The translations under genes and the position numbers were made by a program. 64,000 bases of DNA. Origin: a virus. Positions 13,634 to 20,577 of this stretch are shown piece after piece (positions within the stretch are counted from its first letter, which is position 1; each line of letters starts with the position of its first letter). The notes beneath the pieces are model-generated. The model was not told the origin of the DNA, searched no databases, and saw only the letters and a program-made list of their open reading frames with translations. The stretch spans positions 62,001 to 126,000 of IMG/VR virus record IMGVR_UViG_3300045999_008996; one strand, written 5' to 3'.

Positions 13634-13730
13634 TTGAAACCGCATTAGTATTTATAATAGAAAAGGTGCCCAAAAGAGCACCCAATCTTATCTGTAGAGA
13701 TTGCGGTTTCAACAGATATTGTTATTTATC
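13634..13730 (-). promoter_or_regulatory. Endonuclease 5' regulatory element, copy 2
   Basis: Same order as copy 1: GATAAATA box (13723-13730), 10-nt spacer, arm A (13702-13712), terminator hairpin followed by TTTTCT (stem arms 13678-13682 and 13665-13669), late promoter TATAAATA (13649-13656), 4-nt spacer, arm B (13634-13644), then 10 nt to the ATG. Arms A and B are perfect 11-nt complements but differ in sequence from copy 1. A second 7-bp helix (13689-13695 with 13712-13718) again encloses arm A. Confidence 0.75.
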
Positions 13731-14016
13731 ATGGTTGTGTCTCCGTTGTTACTGGGGGTGGGGATGGTGCTACTGGAGGTACTATAACAGGTTGTGGGAT
13801 TGGTTGGACAGGAGGTTGTGCCACTTCTACAACTGGTTTCTGAGATTCTTCAATTTGTTTTTCAAGTTCGCTAATTTTTTCTTCAAATGCATTAATACTT
13901 GGTGTTTCTACTGGTGAAGGATTTTTACTTTCTTCAGCAAGTTTCCAACCAGTAATACCAGCACCAAAAATACTAGCAAGTGCAGCAAAAACAGAAATAG
14001 TCTTTGAAAAACTCAT
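13729..14016 (-). CDS. Membrane-anchored coiled-coil protein, 95 aa
   Basis: Starts MSFSKTISVFAALASIFGAG: an uncleaved or weakly cleaved N-terminal membrane helix (residues 5-25). A coiled coil (residues 45-58, EEKISELEKQIEE) and a Pro/Val/Gln-rich disordered tail (residues 60-95) follow. Could be a spanin-like or envelope-spanning component, but no defining motif is seen. Precedes the HNH endonuclease element. Confidence 0.6.
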   Translation of the reverse strand: MSFSKTISVFAALASIFGAGITGWKLAEESKNPSPVETPSINAFEEKISELEKQIEESQKPVVEVAQPPVQPIPQPVIVPPVAPSPPPVTTETQP

Positions 14017-14019
14017 AGT

Positions 14020-14298
14020 TTAGTCTTTAGTAATTTCGTTTGGTTGAATGTAAAAAAGTTCATCTCGCCAGTTTCGACCAGCAATATCAAAAGTAAATCC
14101 TATTCGCCCAATAGAAAAAAGGACTGATAAGAGTCTACCATACCCCATAGAGATTTGGAGATAAGGTAACTCAATCCATTTTCCATATTCACCATAATCA
14201 ATCGCAAATTGAAGGAGTGAATATCGTCTTCCAGTACAAAGAGTCACATAATACTCTTTACCATAATCTTCTCTTACACCAACTTGAAAGAACTTCAT
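14020..14298 (-). CDS. Hypothetical protein, 92 aa
   Basis: Start ATG 14296-14298 (MKFFQVGVREDYGKEYYVTL) with GGAGAG upstream. Beta-rich, with Gly/Tyr turns (YLQISMGYGRLLSVLFSIGR). Probably paralogous to the protein at 12256-12519. Function unknown. Confidence 0.65.
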   Translation of the reverse strand: MKFFQVGVREDYGKEYYVTLCTGRRYSLLQFAIDYGEYGKWIELPYLQISMGYGRLLSVLFSIGRIGFTFDIAGRNWRDELFYIQPNEITKD

Positions 14299-14756
14299 TC
14301 GGATGCTCTCCATTGTTTTCTCATTTTAACATACTCTGGATCATAGGCAACCTTGTCGCGTACTTCTTTAAATATGCTCGCAGACTGTGCTTTAATGGAA
14401 ACCAATGCATCTGCTTCTTGGGGTAATACGGCACCAGACGAATCGTATTTTTTTCCGTCCTTATGATTCGCATATCGTCGGCTGCGAGTGAATCCCATCT
14501 CAAGGAATTTCCGCGCCATATCCATTCCAATGAAATCCTTCTGTCGTTTGTAATCACAATACATTTCGTATATCTTATGAGAAGATTTACGAGCAGTAAC
14601 CACATCCTTGAACCTCCAATGAGCACAGATCTCATCAGTATATGGTCGAACAAGGAGCACTCCCTGTTCACCACGACCAATACGATAAAGTTTTCTGATA
14701 TTTATGTCAGTGAAGTTCAAGTTTTTATAATCTAAAGAGTAATCAAACTCCTTCAT
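14295..14756 (-). CDS. DUF4385 family protein
   Basis: Start ATG 14754-14756 (MKEFDYSLDYKNLNFTDINI), 153 aa. The signature blocks LYRIGRGEQGVLLVRPYTDE, HWRFKDVVTAR and FIGMDMARKFLEMGFTRSRR are those of DUF4385, a family shared by bacteria and large phages; biochemical role not known. A basic patch and 'RRYANHKDGKKY' could contact nucleic acid (inference). Length is normal for the family. Confidence 0.85.
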   Translation of the reverse strand: MKEFDYSLDYKNLNFTDINIRKLYRIGRGEQGVLLVRPYTDEICAHWRFKDVVTARKSSHKIYEMYCDYKRQKDFIGMDMARKFLEMGFTRSRRYANHKDGKKYDSSGAVLPQEADALVSIKAQSASIFKEVRDKVAYDPEYVKMRKQWRASE

Positions 14757-15321
14757 TAACTTTACCATGAAGAGGACAATCACCATTTACCCACTTACGA
14801 CCGTCTGGCATTTCTTCATTATCCATTACAGGACACTTACAACCTTTTTCAACTGCTTCAGTAGAACCAGGAACAAGACCTTTCCACCCTTTATAATATT
14901 CCTCCACAGTCATTGCTTCCATTTCTTCTTCAGTATAATTTGGATTATCAGGTTGCTGACAGCGTGACAGTTTTGCTTTCAGATCATAAATCTCATCTTC
15001 CAACTTCCGAAACTCTTTTGCATAATCTTCTGCCATTTTCAGTTCAAACTCTTCCGCAATCTTACACATATCTTCTTCACTACGCATATCATTAAATGCA
15101 AGTGAACAAGCACCATTCATAATACCGATTTCATTATGTCCCATTGTGCGGGCAACAGTTCCAAAGAAACGGAAGAGTTGAATGGTGTTAATGTCTTCAC
15201 AGGGAATTTCAAAAGTATAATGCTCCTCAGGAAGAGTTCCGTCGTCATACATTCCAGAACCTCCAAGATTAGGGGTCCATTCGGCGTCAAAATGCACACG
15301 AAGTTTTGCTTTGTAAGTCAT
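14743..15321 (-). CDS. Hypothetical protein with Cys-containing C-terminus, 192 aa
   Basis: Start ATG 15319-15321 (MTYKAKLRVHFDAEWTPNLG). An N-terminal beta-rich domain (~1-60) is followed by a helical/coiled-coil segment (~85-135) and a C-terminal region with CKCPVMDNE and CPLHG that may bind zinc. I recall similar proteins in T4-like cyanophages. First gene after promoter cassette 6. Confidence 0.7.
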   Translation of the reverse strand: MTYKAKLRVHFDAEWTPNLGGSGMYDDGTLPEEHYTFEIPCEDINTIQLFRFFGTVARTMGHNEIGIMNGACSLAFNDMRSEEDMCKIAEEFELKMAEDYAKEFRKLEDEIYDLKAKLSRCQQPDNPNYTEEEMEAMTVEEYYKGWKGLVPGSTEAVEKGCKCPVMDNEEMPDGRKWVNGDCPLHGKVNEGV

Positions 15322-15343
15322 TGATCTTGATTTGTATGCACAT

Positions 15344-15383
15344 ACTATAAGACCCCCTGACGGAAAAATCAAGGGGTGTTGTG
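15344..15383 (-). promoter_or_regulatory. Terminator-promoter cassette 6
   Basis: Minus-strand hairpin with 9-bp stem (arms 15369-15377 and 15352-15360, one G-T pair). TTGATT at 15367-15372 overlaps the stem; 17 nt later TATAGT at 15344-15349. The U-tract is short (TCTT). Sequence differs from cassettes 2-5, but the stem/-35 overlap and the trailing TATAGTA resemble cassette 7. Confidence 0.7.
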
Positions 15384-15401
15384 ACGGTTTTTGGATTGGT
15401 C

Positions 15402-15719
15402 TCAGTCCCGATTTCTCCAGTCACTTTCATTATCGCGACTGAAGAAATCAATGATGTCATCAGCACCATCAAATCCAGTTCTGTGATTTGATGGGTCTGG
15501 ATCACCCAAATCAAGTGCGTTCATAAAATCATCAAGACTTCCTTCTTGCATATTTGGATTCGCAGCGCGGCGTCTTGCTTGCCTTAACATTGTTGCAGCA
15601 GAGCGATTTGCTTTTGCTAATTTTTCACACCAAATCATATCACTTAACTCTACTGATTCACCTTTTACAATCTTATTACAAATCTCTTCTAATCTCAACC
15701 GATACTGCGTGGAGAGCAT
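15402..15719 (-). CDS. Hypothetical protein, 105 aa
   Basis: Starts MLSTQYRLRLEEICNKIVKG. A helical N-terminal two-thirds with a basic stretch (RQARRRAANP) and a strongly acidic C-terminus (DDIIDFFSRDNESDW). Conserved-looking in T4-like cyanophages (recall). An AATAAATA box at 15741-15748 upstream could drive late expression. Confidence 0.65.
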   Translation of the reverse strand: MLSTQYRLRLEEICNKIVKGESVELSDMIWCEKLAKANRSAATMLRQARRRAANPNMQEGSLDDFMNALDLGDPDPSNHRTGFDGADDIIDFFSRDNESDWRNRD

Positions 15720-15739
15720 ATGTATTATTCAGATAATTT

Positions 15740-15979
15740 TTATTTATTTCTTGATTCTAACTCTTCTTGCAGTTCTTTTGCAAGTTTATATGCGCGTCTC
15801 CACATCAAATACTTTACAATAGGATTTGCAGGATTATGCAATATCCACCATTTAACTTTTTCGTATTCTACTCTTGCAAGTTGAGTGAGCATATAAAACC
15901 CCCTAGCAACTGACTGGTCGGTAAGTATCAAATATGCAATACAAAAGAAAATAATAAAGTAGATATAAGAAACACTCAT
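15740..15979 (-). CDS. Single-pass membrane protein, 79 aa
   Basis: Starts MSVSYIYFIIFFCIAYLILT: one clear membrane helix (residues 3-20), then an amphipathic basic region (YEKVKWWILHNPANPIVKYL) and a charged helix. Probably inner membrane with a cytoplasmic C-terminus. Function unknown. Confidence 0.65.
   Translation of the reverse strand: MSVSYIYFIIFFCIAYLILTDQSVARGFYMLTQLARVEYEKVKWWILHNPANPIVKYLMWRRAYKLAKELQEELESRNK
15741..15748 (-). promoter_or_regulatory. Possible late promoter AATAAATA
   Basis: Fits the NATAAATA motif and lies 22 nt before the ATG of the 105-aa gene, overlapping the end of the preceding gene. The region is A/T rich, so this could be chance. Confidence 0.4.
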
Positions 15980-16149
15980 TGTCTTAAAGTCTTGATGTAT
16001 TGTAAAACTTGCTCACGAACTGCCATAAGTTCATGATAACAAAGTTGATTGTGAGCACAGTTACGAAGTTCAGGATCTGGTTTGAGTACACTTTCCTCAA
16101 AAAGAGTCACTCCACGATTCCACTTGTCGATTTGAGATTCTTCAGTCAT
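15976..16149 (-). CDS. Small hypothetical protein, 57 aa
   Basis: ATG 16147-16149 (MTEESQIDKWNRGVTLFEES); helical, two Cys and two His in the middle (LRNCAHNQLCYHEL). Overlaps neighbours by ATGA-type junctions. Function unknown. Confidence 0.55.
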   Translation of the reverse strand: MTEESQIDKWNRGVTLFEESVLKPDPELRNCAHNQLCYHELMAVREQVLQYIKTLRQ

Positions 16150-16310
16150 TTTTTTACTACTTTAATGGGACAGGAAGGAACAACTTTACGGACTTCTTGA
16201 ATGATTTCAGATTTTTGAACTTCGGTAAGTCCCGCAACACTTACAAGACGGTGAATAATACTCATAACTTGTGTGCATGATATGGTTGTTGTAAGTAACA
16301 GAGCAACCAT
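16146..16310 (-). CDS. Small exported or lipoprotein-like protein, 54 aa
   Basis: ATG 16308-16310 with AGGAG 6 nt upstream. Begins MVALLLTTTISCTQVMSIIH: a short hydrophobic stretch ending in Cys, weakly like a lipobox but without basic residues at the front. Helical remainder. The two downstream-facing neighbours are also exported proteins. Confidence 0.5.
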   Translation of the reverse strand: MVALLLTTTISCTQVMSIIHRLVSVAGLTEVQKSEIIQEVRKVVPSCPIKVVKK

Positions 16311-16361
16311 AGTTTTCTCCTATTCTACTACTATTTAAGGCAGTTTATAATTTTTTAATAT

Positions 16362-16715
16362 TCAATCCCAACTCACATTTTCCAGAAGCACGCCAGGCAT
16401 AATGTATGTCCAACCTGTCCCACCAAGTTTATATTCCCACTTATATTCATATTTGTTATGAGAATCCCAAGTTACAAATCCTTTTTCTTTATCAAATCGG
16501 GATTTAATCGTCAGTGCAAAGCGATTGGAAAAGATATTACGAGTGCGTAGAGCACCATTTGATTCTCGTGTTTCAATTACTACACAAGTATCATCATAAA
16601 ATTCTTGATCCTTTTCAATTCCACATGCAGTTTCATAACGGAATGGACGATGTGTTTCCTGAGCAAATACAGGAGAAGAGAACAGAAGTGCAGCAAGAAC
16701 AATCAGTTTTTTCAT
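16362..16715 (-). CDS. Secreted hypothetical protein, 117 aa
   Basis: Start ATG 16713-16715 gives a textbook signal peptide (MKKLIVLAALLFSSPVFAQE, cleavage after AFA or FAQ). The mature ~98 residues are beta-rich with two Cys (ETACGIEK and DDTCVV), suggesting a disulfide in the periplasm. Overlaps the RlpA-like gene by 4 nt, so the two are probably co-translated. Function unknown. Confidence 0.7.
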   Translation of the reverse strand: MKKLIVLAALLFSSPVFAQETHRPFRYETACGIEKDQEFYDDTCVVIETRESNGALRTRNIFSNRFALTIKSRFDKEKGFVTWDSHNKYEYKWEYKLGGTGWTYIMPGVLLENVSWD

Positions 16716-17023
16716 CCAACAACCCTCCAACAAACGACAGCGTTACCTTTTTTTACAGACTGAATGTGAGCAAAAGCAGCATAAGAAAGATCCAAATCAG
16801 CATGAGAATATGGACCTCTATCATTTACACGAACGATAACTTGTTTACCATTATCTTGATTCGTTACCCGTATTTTTGTACCCATAGGTAAATAAGGACT
16901 AGCTGCAGTCCAACGATAAGCGTCAAACCGCTCACCGTTTGCAGTAACTTTTCCATGAAATCCATCTCCTACTCCATAGTATGTAGAAATTCCGCATGTA
17001 AGTGCTGCAATCAATCCAATCAT
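16712..17023 (-). CDS. RlpA-like double-psi beta-barrel protein
   Basis: 103 aa with a short N-terminal signal sequence (MIGLIAALTCGISTYYGVGD). The core reads GFHGKVTANGERFDAYRWTA, then LPMGTKIRV and VRVNDRGPY: the RlpA/DPBB fold. Bacterial RlpA proteins cleave peptidoglycan strands lacking stem peptides. The usual His in 'TAAHxxLP' is Ser here (TAASPYLP), while the Glu, Asp and NDRGP motifs remain, so activity is open. No SPOR domain. A role in wall remodelling or lysis is inferred. Confidence 0.8.
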   Translation of the reverse strand: MIGLIAALTCGISTYYGVGDGFHGKVTANGERFDAYRWTAASPYLPMGTKIRVTNQDNGKQVIVRVNDRGPYSHADLDLSYAAFAHIQSVKKGNAVVCWRVVG

Positions 17024-17220
17024 TTAATTACTTCCCAATGAGGATCATTTTTTTTATCCATCCAAAAACAGTACTTACGATTAATAGAAACAACAAAGAG
17101 TTGAGTCTCAGTCTCCTGCTCTACCTCCATTGCATGAAGAGAATCCATTTGATTTACAAAGCGATTCTTTGCTTTTGAACTCTTGGGTTGAACGTTAATA
17201 AAGTTTTTCTTGAGTTTCAT
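17020..17220 (-). CDS. Hypothetical protein, 66 aa
   Basis: Starts MKLKKNFINVQPKSSKAKNR; a basic N-terminal half and a beta-rich second half (QLFVVSINRKYCFWMDKKND). Overlaps the RlpA-like gene by ATGA. Function unknown. Confidence 0.65.
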   Translation of the reverse strand: MKLKKNFINVQPKSSKAKNRFVNQMDSLHAMEVEQETETQLFVVSINRKYCFWMDKKNDPHWEVIK

Positions 17221-17251
17221 TGTGTTTTAAGAGTGTTTAGATGATAGTCAT

Positions 17252-17288
17252 CAAACCCAACAAAGGTAGTCTACATGGATTGTTGGGT
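17252..17288 (-). terminator. Possible terminator hairpin after SprT-like gene
   Basis: Perfect 9-bp stem (arms 17280-17288 and 17255-17263) with a 16-nt loop that contains the gene's stop codon; only TTTG follows. The long loop and short T-run make it a weak terminator or an mRNA-stability hairpin. Confidence 0.4.
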
Positions 17289-17699
17289 CTCTGTCAAGTA
17301 GTCTTCGTAATACATTTGTTCAAGTGAGTGTGCTTCTACTTCATGTGGTTGTTCCCAATAATCAAAATCATCACAATTGATATTCTTGTAATACATTTTA
17401 CCCTTACGTTCCTTGAGAATACCTTTTACCCATTGACGAAGATGAATGAGTTCATGTATGATAGTCTTTGTATAAAGTTCTATACTAAGTTTAGGATCAA
17501 TTTCAATCAAAAACTCACGAGGACGATAAATGTTACCAGACACTGAACAATAACCATAAGATTCTTCTCTTCTAAGACCCCTGTGAAGGACCTCTATGGC
17601 AATGTGATGTCTTGGTAGGTACTTGTGAAGGAACCAGGAAACAACGCCCTTACAGCGTCTCCTACGCGCACCATAACCAGTTATATTAAGGTAGTGCAT
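17271..17699 (-). CDS. SprT-like zinc metalloprotease
   Basis: 142 aa. Residues ~85-100 read IIHELIHLRQWVKG, the HExxH zinc-protease motif, with a downstream E/H region (PHEVEAHSLEQMY) that can supply the third ligand. This is the SprT/Wss1 arrangement. The N-terminus is basic (GARRRRCKGVVSWF). In cells SprT-like proteases clear DNA-protein crosslinks; a phage role in handling host nucleoid proteins is inference. Follows promoter cassette 7 and a tiny membrane protein. Confidence 0.75.
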   Translation of the reverse strand: MHYLNITGYGARRRRCKGVVSWFLHKYLPRHHIAIEVLHRGLRREESYGYCSVSGNIYRPREFLIEIDPKLSIELYTKTIIHELIHLRQWVKGILKERKGKMYYKNINCDDFDYWEQPHEVEAHSLEQMYYEDYLTETQQSM

Positions 17700-17705
17700 T
17701 AAGCA

Positions 17706-17810
17706 TTAAAAAATCAATTTTAGGACTACCTCAGAAAGTTTTGATGCCCAGTGAATAACCCACACAAAAGATCCAATAAAAATCAATCGGTCCAGACTAG
17801 AATACCTCAT
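17706..17810 (-). CDS. Tiny membrane protein, 34 aa
   Basis: ATG 17808-17810 (MRYSSLDRLIFIGSFVWVIH), one predicted membrane helix (residues 9-22) and an amphipathic end. It lies between promoter cassette 7 and the SprT-like gene, with its stop just before that start. The ribosome site is weak, so the call is tentative. Confidence 0.4.
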   Translation of the reverse strand: MRYSSLDRLIFIGSFVWVIHWASKLSEVVLKLIF

Positions 17811-17832
17811 TGGTTTCGTTCGGTATGTACCT

Positions 17833-17885
17833 ACTATAAAACCCCACAGGGTCTCTGTGGGGTACTGGTGGACGGTTTTAAAAGT
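17833..17885 (-). promoter_or_regulatory. Terminator-promoter cassette 7
   Basis: Minus-strand hairpin with a perfect 9-bp stem (arms 17855-17863 and 17841-17849, loop of 5 nt) followed by TTTTA, ending the sugar-cluster transcript. TATAGT at 17833-17838 follows directly; no good -35. It separates the late-type genes to the right from the small-gene region to the left. Confidence 0.75.
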
Positions 17886-17887
17886 GT

Positions 17888-19462
17888 CTACTCTGTATCA
17901 AAAAAGAACATTTGCCAGCAGCGGCTGTTTTGCTTAACAGTACCAAAATATTGTGACGCTGAATGAATAGCACTTGCATCAAAAATCACAAGACGATTAT
18001 AAACATTTCCGAGAACATCTACTGGTTCAAATGGTGTTCCATCTAAATGACATCCACCGGGAACATCTTTCCATGCAGCATCCCAACCTTTATCAAAATA
18101 AGTTCTTGCTCTTGTTTGTTTATGGGCATATAAAGTTGTTCCACACTGATAAGGTGCATCTGGAGTGAGATATAGCATTCCTCCCCACTTTTGACTATCA
18201 CAGTGATACACTAATGGTTCTCCAGACCAAGAGATTTGAAATCTTCCATTCATTCCATGTTCTTCCCAAGCAGTAATTTTTCTTCCCATAATCTCTTCAA
18301 ATCTTTGTTTGAGACCTGGAAATAAAAATTGTTGTTCGGTTCTTCTACCAATGAATCCTCTACCAAATCCACCTTCAATATACTCTTGCTTGAGTGCAAA
18401 CTCTCTTACCGCATCTGGATCCTCATAAAAATTATCTACAATCCATGCAGTTGGTTTTGTGATGGACATTAGATTTATTGAAAAAATATTTTTGTTAGAA
18501 TCTGAATCTGGTAGTAAAAATTCTTTAACTTTTGGTAATTTAAAAATTTCTTTCGGGAGATTATCAATAGGATATTTTTTTAAAATAGTATTTTCAAATC
18601 CAGATGGTGGAATTTTTCCTTCTTCTGGAATATCTTCCATCAATCTATCTTGAGTTGTTTGTGAATTATATTTTACATAATTTAAAGATTTAAACTCATC
18701 ATCATAATGAACAAATGATTTTATTTTTTCTACCCGTTTTTCCCCATTACCCATCCAACTAAAATGCCAACCAAGATCTTGTATAATATTTCCATCTTGC
18801 ATTAAATATGTTATTGGTAGTTTATTTAATACACATGATCTAATTTGGGTTGGAGTAGATATCTTTAACTGTTTTTTCGTAGCAAAAAACATTCCACCAT
18901 CCCAAGGTTTGGGTACATTTTCATTTTTTAAATAAACTCTAAGATCTGCTCTTCCTTCAAGATATACTAATGGAATTTTAATAATAAAATCTTGATTTTG
19001 TCTGCACATAGAAGAAATCCATTCAATAGATTCTGGTTTTACAATCTCATCGGAATCGCTATGAATAAAAACAGTATCATCATCATATTCTTCAATAACA
19101 GATAATAAAGAATCTTTTTGCATTCTTTCTCTTACTCTACCTCTCAAAGAATTTAAATTCTTTTCATTTATATTGGAGGTGAAATCATAGTTTTCTGAGC
19201 AATTATATCTGTCAATGTCCTCAATCACTAAATCAGAATCTTCTGGTATTTTTAAATCTATAATTTTAATTTTTTCTTTTGGCAAATTTAATTCTTCAAT
19301 TCTATTTCTTAAAGTATATTCAATTGGTATCCCACTTTGAGTTTTATTAGATTCGCAAATTATAAATTCATCTACATGATCTTTTAATATGTTAATTCTC
19401 AATTCAAGAAGTTCTTTTCCTGTAGGATCAAAATAAGGAAAAAAGTCTACAATTTTTTTCAT
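17888..19462 (-). CDS. GT17 glycosyltransferase fused to DUF6445 oxygenase-like domain
   Basis: 524 aa. Residues 1-~300 match glycosyltransferase family 17 (MKKIVDFFPYFDPTGKELLE; then ICESNKTQSG, HSDSDEIVKP as the DxD-type site, GWHFSWMG). Residues ~345-524 are a DUF6445 domain (AWIVDNFYEDPDAVREFALK; YHCDSQKWGGMLYLTP with an HxD; NRLVIFDASAIHSA with the distal His). DUF6445 has a cupin/2OG-Fe(II)-like pattern. A transferase joined to a putative hydroxylase suggests that hydroxylation and glycosylation act on the same substrate. Last gene of the sugar cluster, ended by cassette 7. Confidence 0.85.
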   Translation of the reverse strand: MKKIVDFFPYFDPTGKELLELRINILKDHVDEFIICESNKTQSGIPIEYTLRNRIEELNLPKEKIKIIDLKIPEDSDLVIEDIDRYNCSENYDFTSNINEKNLNSLRGRVRERMQKDSLLSVIEEYDDDTVFIHSDSDEIVKPESIEWISSMCRQNQDFIIKIPLVYLEGRADLRVYLKNENVPKPWDGGMFFATKKQLKISTPTQIRSCVLNKLPITYLMQDGNIIQDLGWHFSWMGNGEKRVEKIKSFVHYDDEFKSLNYVKYNSQTTQDRLMEDIPEEGKIPPSGFENTILKKYPIDNLPKEIFKLPKVKEFLLPDSDSNKNIFSINLMSITKPTAWIVDNFYEDPDAVREFALKQEYIEGGFGRGFIGRRTEQQFLFPGLKQRFEEIMGRKITAWEEHGMNGRFQISWSGEPLVYHCDSQKWGGMLYLTPDAPYQCGTTLYAHKQTRARTYFDKGWDAAWKDVPGGCHLDGTPFEPVDVLGNVYNRLVIFDASAIHSASQYFGTVKQNSRCWQMFFFDTE

Positions 19463-20577
19463 ACTCTTTCAATTACAGTGAGACCATTATTGTTTGTTTT
19501 GTGAATTTTAAATCTCCATTCTGGATTCTCAATTAGGAATTCAATAATTGCTGGAAGAAGTCCAATTGGTTTTTCTTTGTATCCATTTTCTGTTGTAATA
19601 GAATATGGTTCTCCGTCAATCCCAAAAGTATGAGTATCATGAAATGCAATATATTTTCTAACTTTTTGCGGATGAATTTTAAGTTCTTGTTTTAGTTGAT
19701 CATAACAATGCCAAGTATCAATAAACAAAAGATCAGTTTCTTCTATTTCAATATCTAAAACATTTGCTTGAATATAATTCACATCTTTTCCAAATTGTTT
19801 TGCTTTATTGAAAAGATCATTAACCTCATCATCAATATAAAGATCATAAGATCTTAAAATTGTATCAGTATTTAAGAATGCTCTAGTACTTACTCCAGTT
19901 CTAACTCCCATTTCAGTAACATGTTTACATTCTTTGGCGAGATTAAAAAGAATTGGAAGATTTTCGCTAATATCTGAAAATGTCTCACACGCTTTTTTAT
20001 ATTCTAATTCAAAATATTTACTATTTACAATATTAAGTTTATTCATATTTTCCAATATAATGTTTTTATGAGTTTCAGTAAAATTTAAAAATTCATTTTT
20101 GTACAAATAGTCGAATAAATCTCTACTTTCTTGACCTTTTCCCCAATTCCAAGATGAAGTTGCTTTTTGGAAAATCAGCAAATGTTTACCATCATACTCT
20201 GGAATATTGATTGATACTATATCTTTTTCGTAACATTTTATTCCGAGCGTAGAATAAATGTAACAGTTTTGCCATTCTCCTTTCTTTTCATAAAGTAAAG
20301 AAAGGAAATAATATGCTTCTGGTCTTTCTGGAAGAAGCACTAGTGCATTTTCTAGTAATATTTTTTCTGTCGTGTCTCTTGAACCCTGAGACTTATAACA
20401 GAATGAAGCATGAATTAATGCACGATAGACAAGAATATTGTCTTCTGCTCTTTCTGCTGCTCTTAAGTAATAGGTGTGAGCAGGAGCAGTGTGTCCTTGT
20501 CTTTCATACCATTGTGCAAGATTATAATTCTTCTCGCCGTTTTCAGTATCTAAACTAAATTCAATCAGTTCATTCAT
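19459..20577 (-). CDS. TPR protein with class I methyltransferase domain
   Basis: 372 aa. The first ~150 residues contain TPR-like helical pairs (NYNLAQWYERQGHTAPAHTY; PEAYYFLSLLYEKKGEW). Residues ~200-372 are a SAM-dependent methyltransferase of the Methyltransf_24 kind: motif I EMGVRTGVSTRAFL, then LRSYDLYID, LLFIDTWHCYDQLKQEL and IAFHDTHTFG. Such enzymes often modify sugars in glycan clusters. Overlaps neighbours by 4-8 nt. Confidence 0.8.
   Translation of the reverse strand: MNELIEFSLDTENGEKNYNLAQWYERQGHTAPAHTYYLRAAERAEDNILVYRALIHASFCYKSQGSRDTTEKILLENALVLLPERPEAYYFLSLLYEKKGEWQNCYIYSTLGIKCYEKDIVSINIPEYDGKHLLIFQKATSSWNWGKGQESRDLFDYLYKNEFLNFTETHKNIILENMNKLNIVNSKYFELEYKKACETFSDISENLPILFNLAKECKHVTEMGVRTGVSTRAFLNTDTILRSYDLYIDDEVNDLFNKAKQFGKDVNYIQANVLDIEIEETDLLFIDTWHCYDQLKQELKIHPQKVRKYIAFHDTHTFGIDGEPYSITTENGYKEKPIGLLPAIIEFLIENPEWRFKIHKTNNNGLTVIERV

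Noticed and set aside
14321-14680. Second 119-aa minus-strand frame
   Set aside because: It lies inside the DUF4385 gene in another frame and has no coding-like features.
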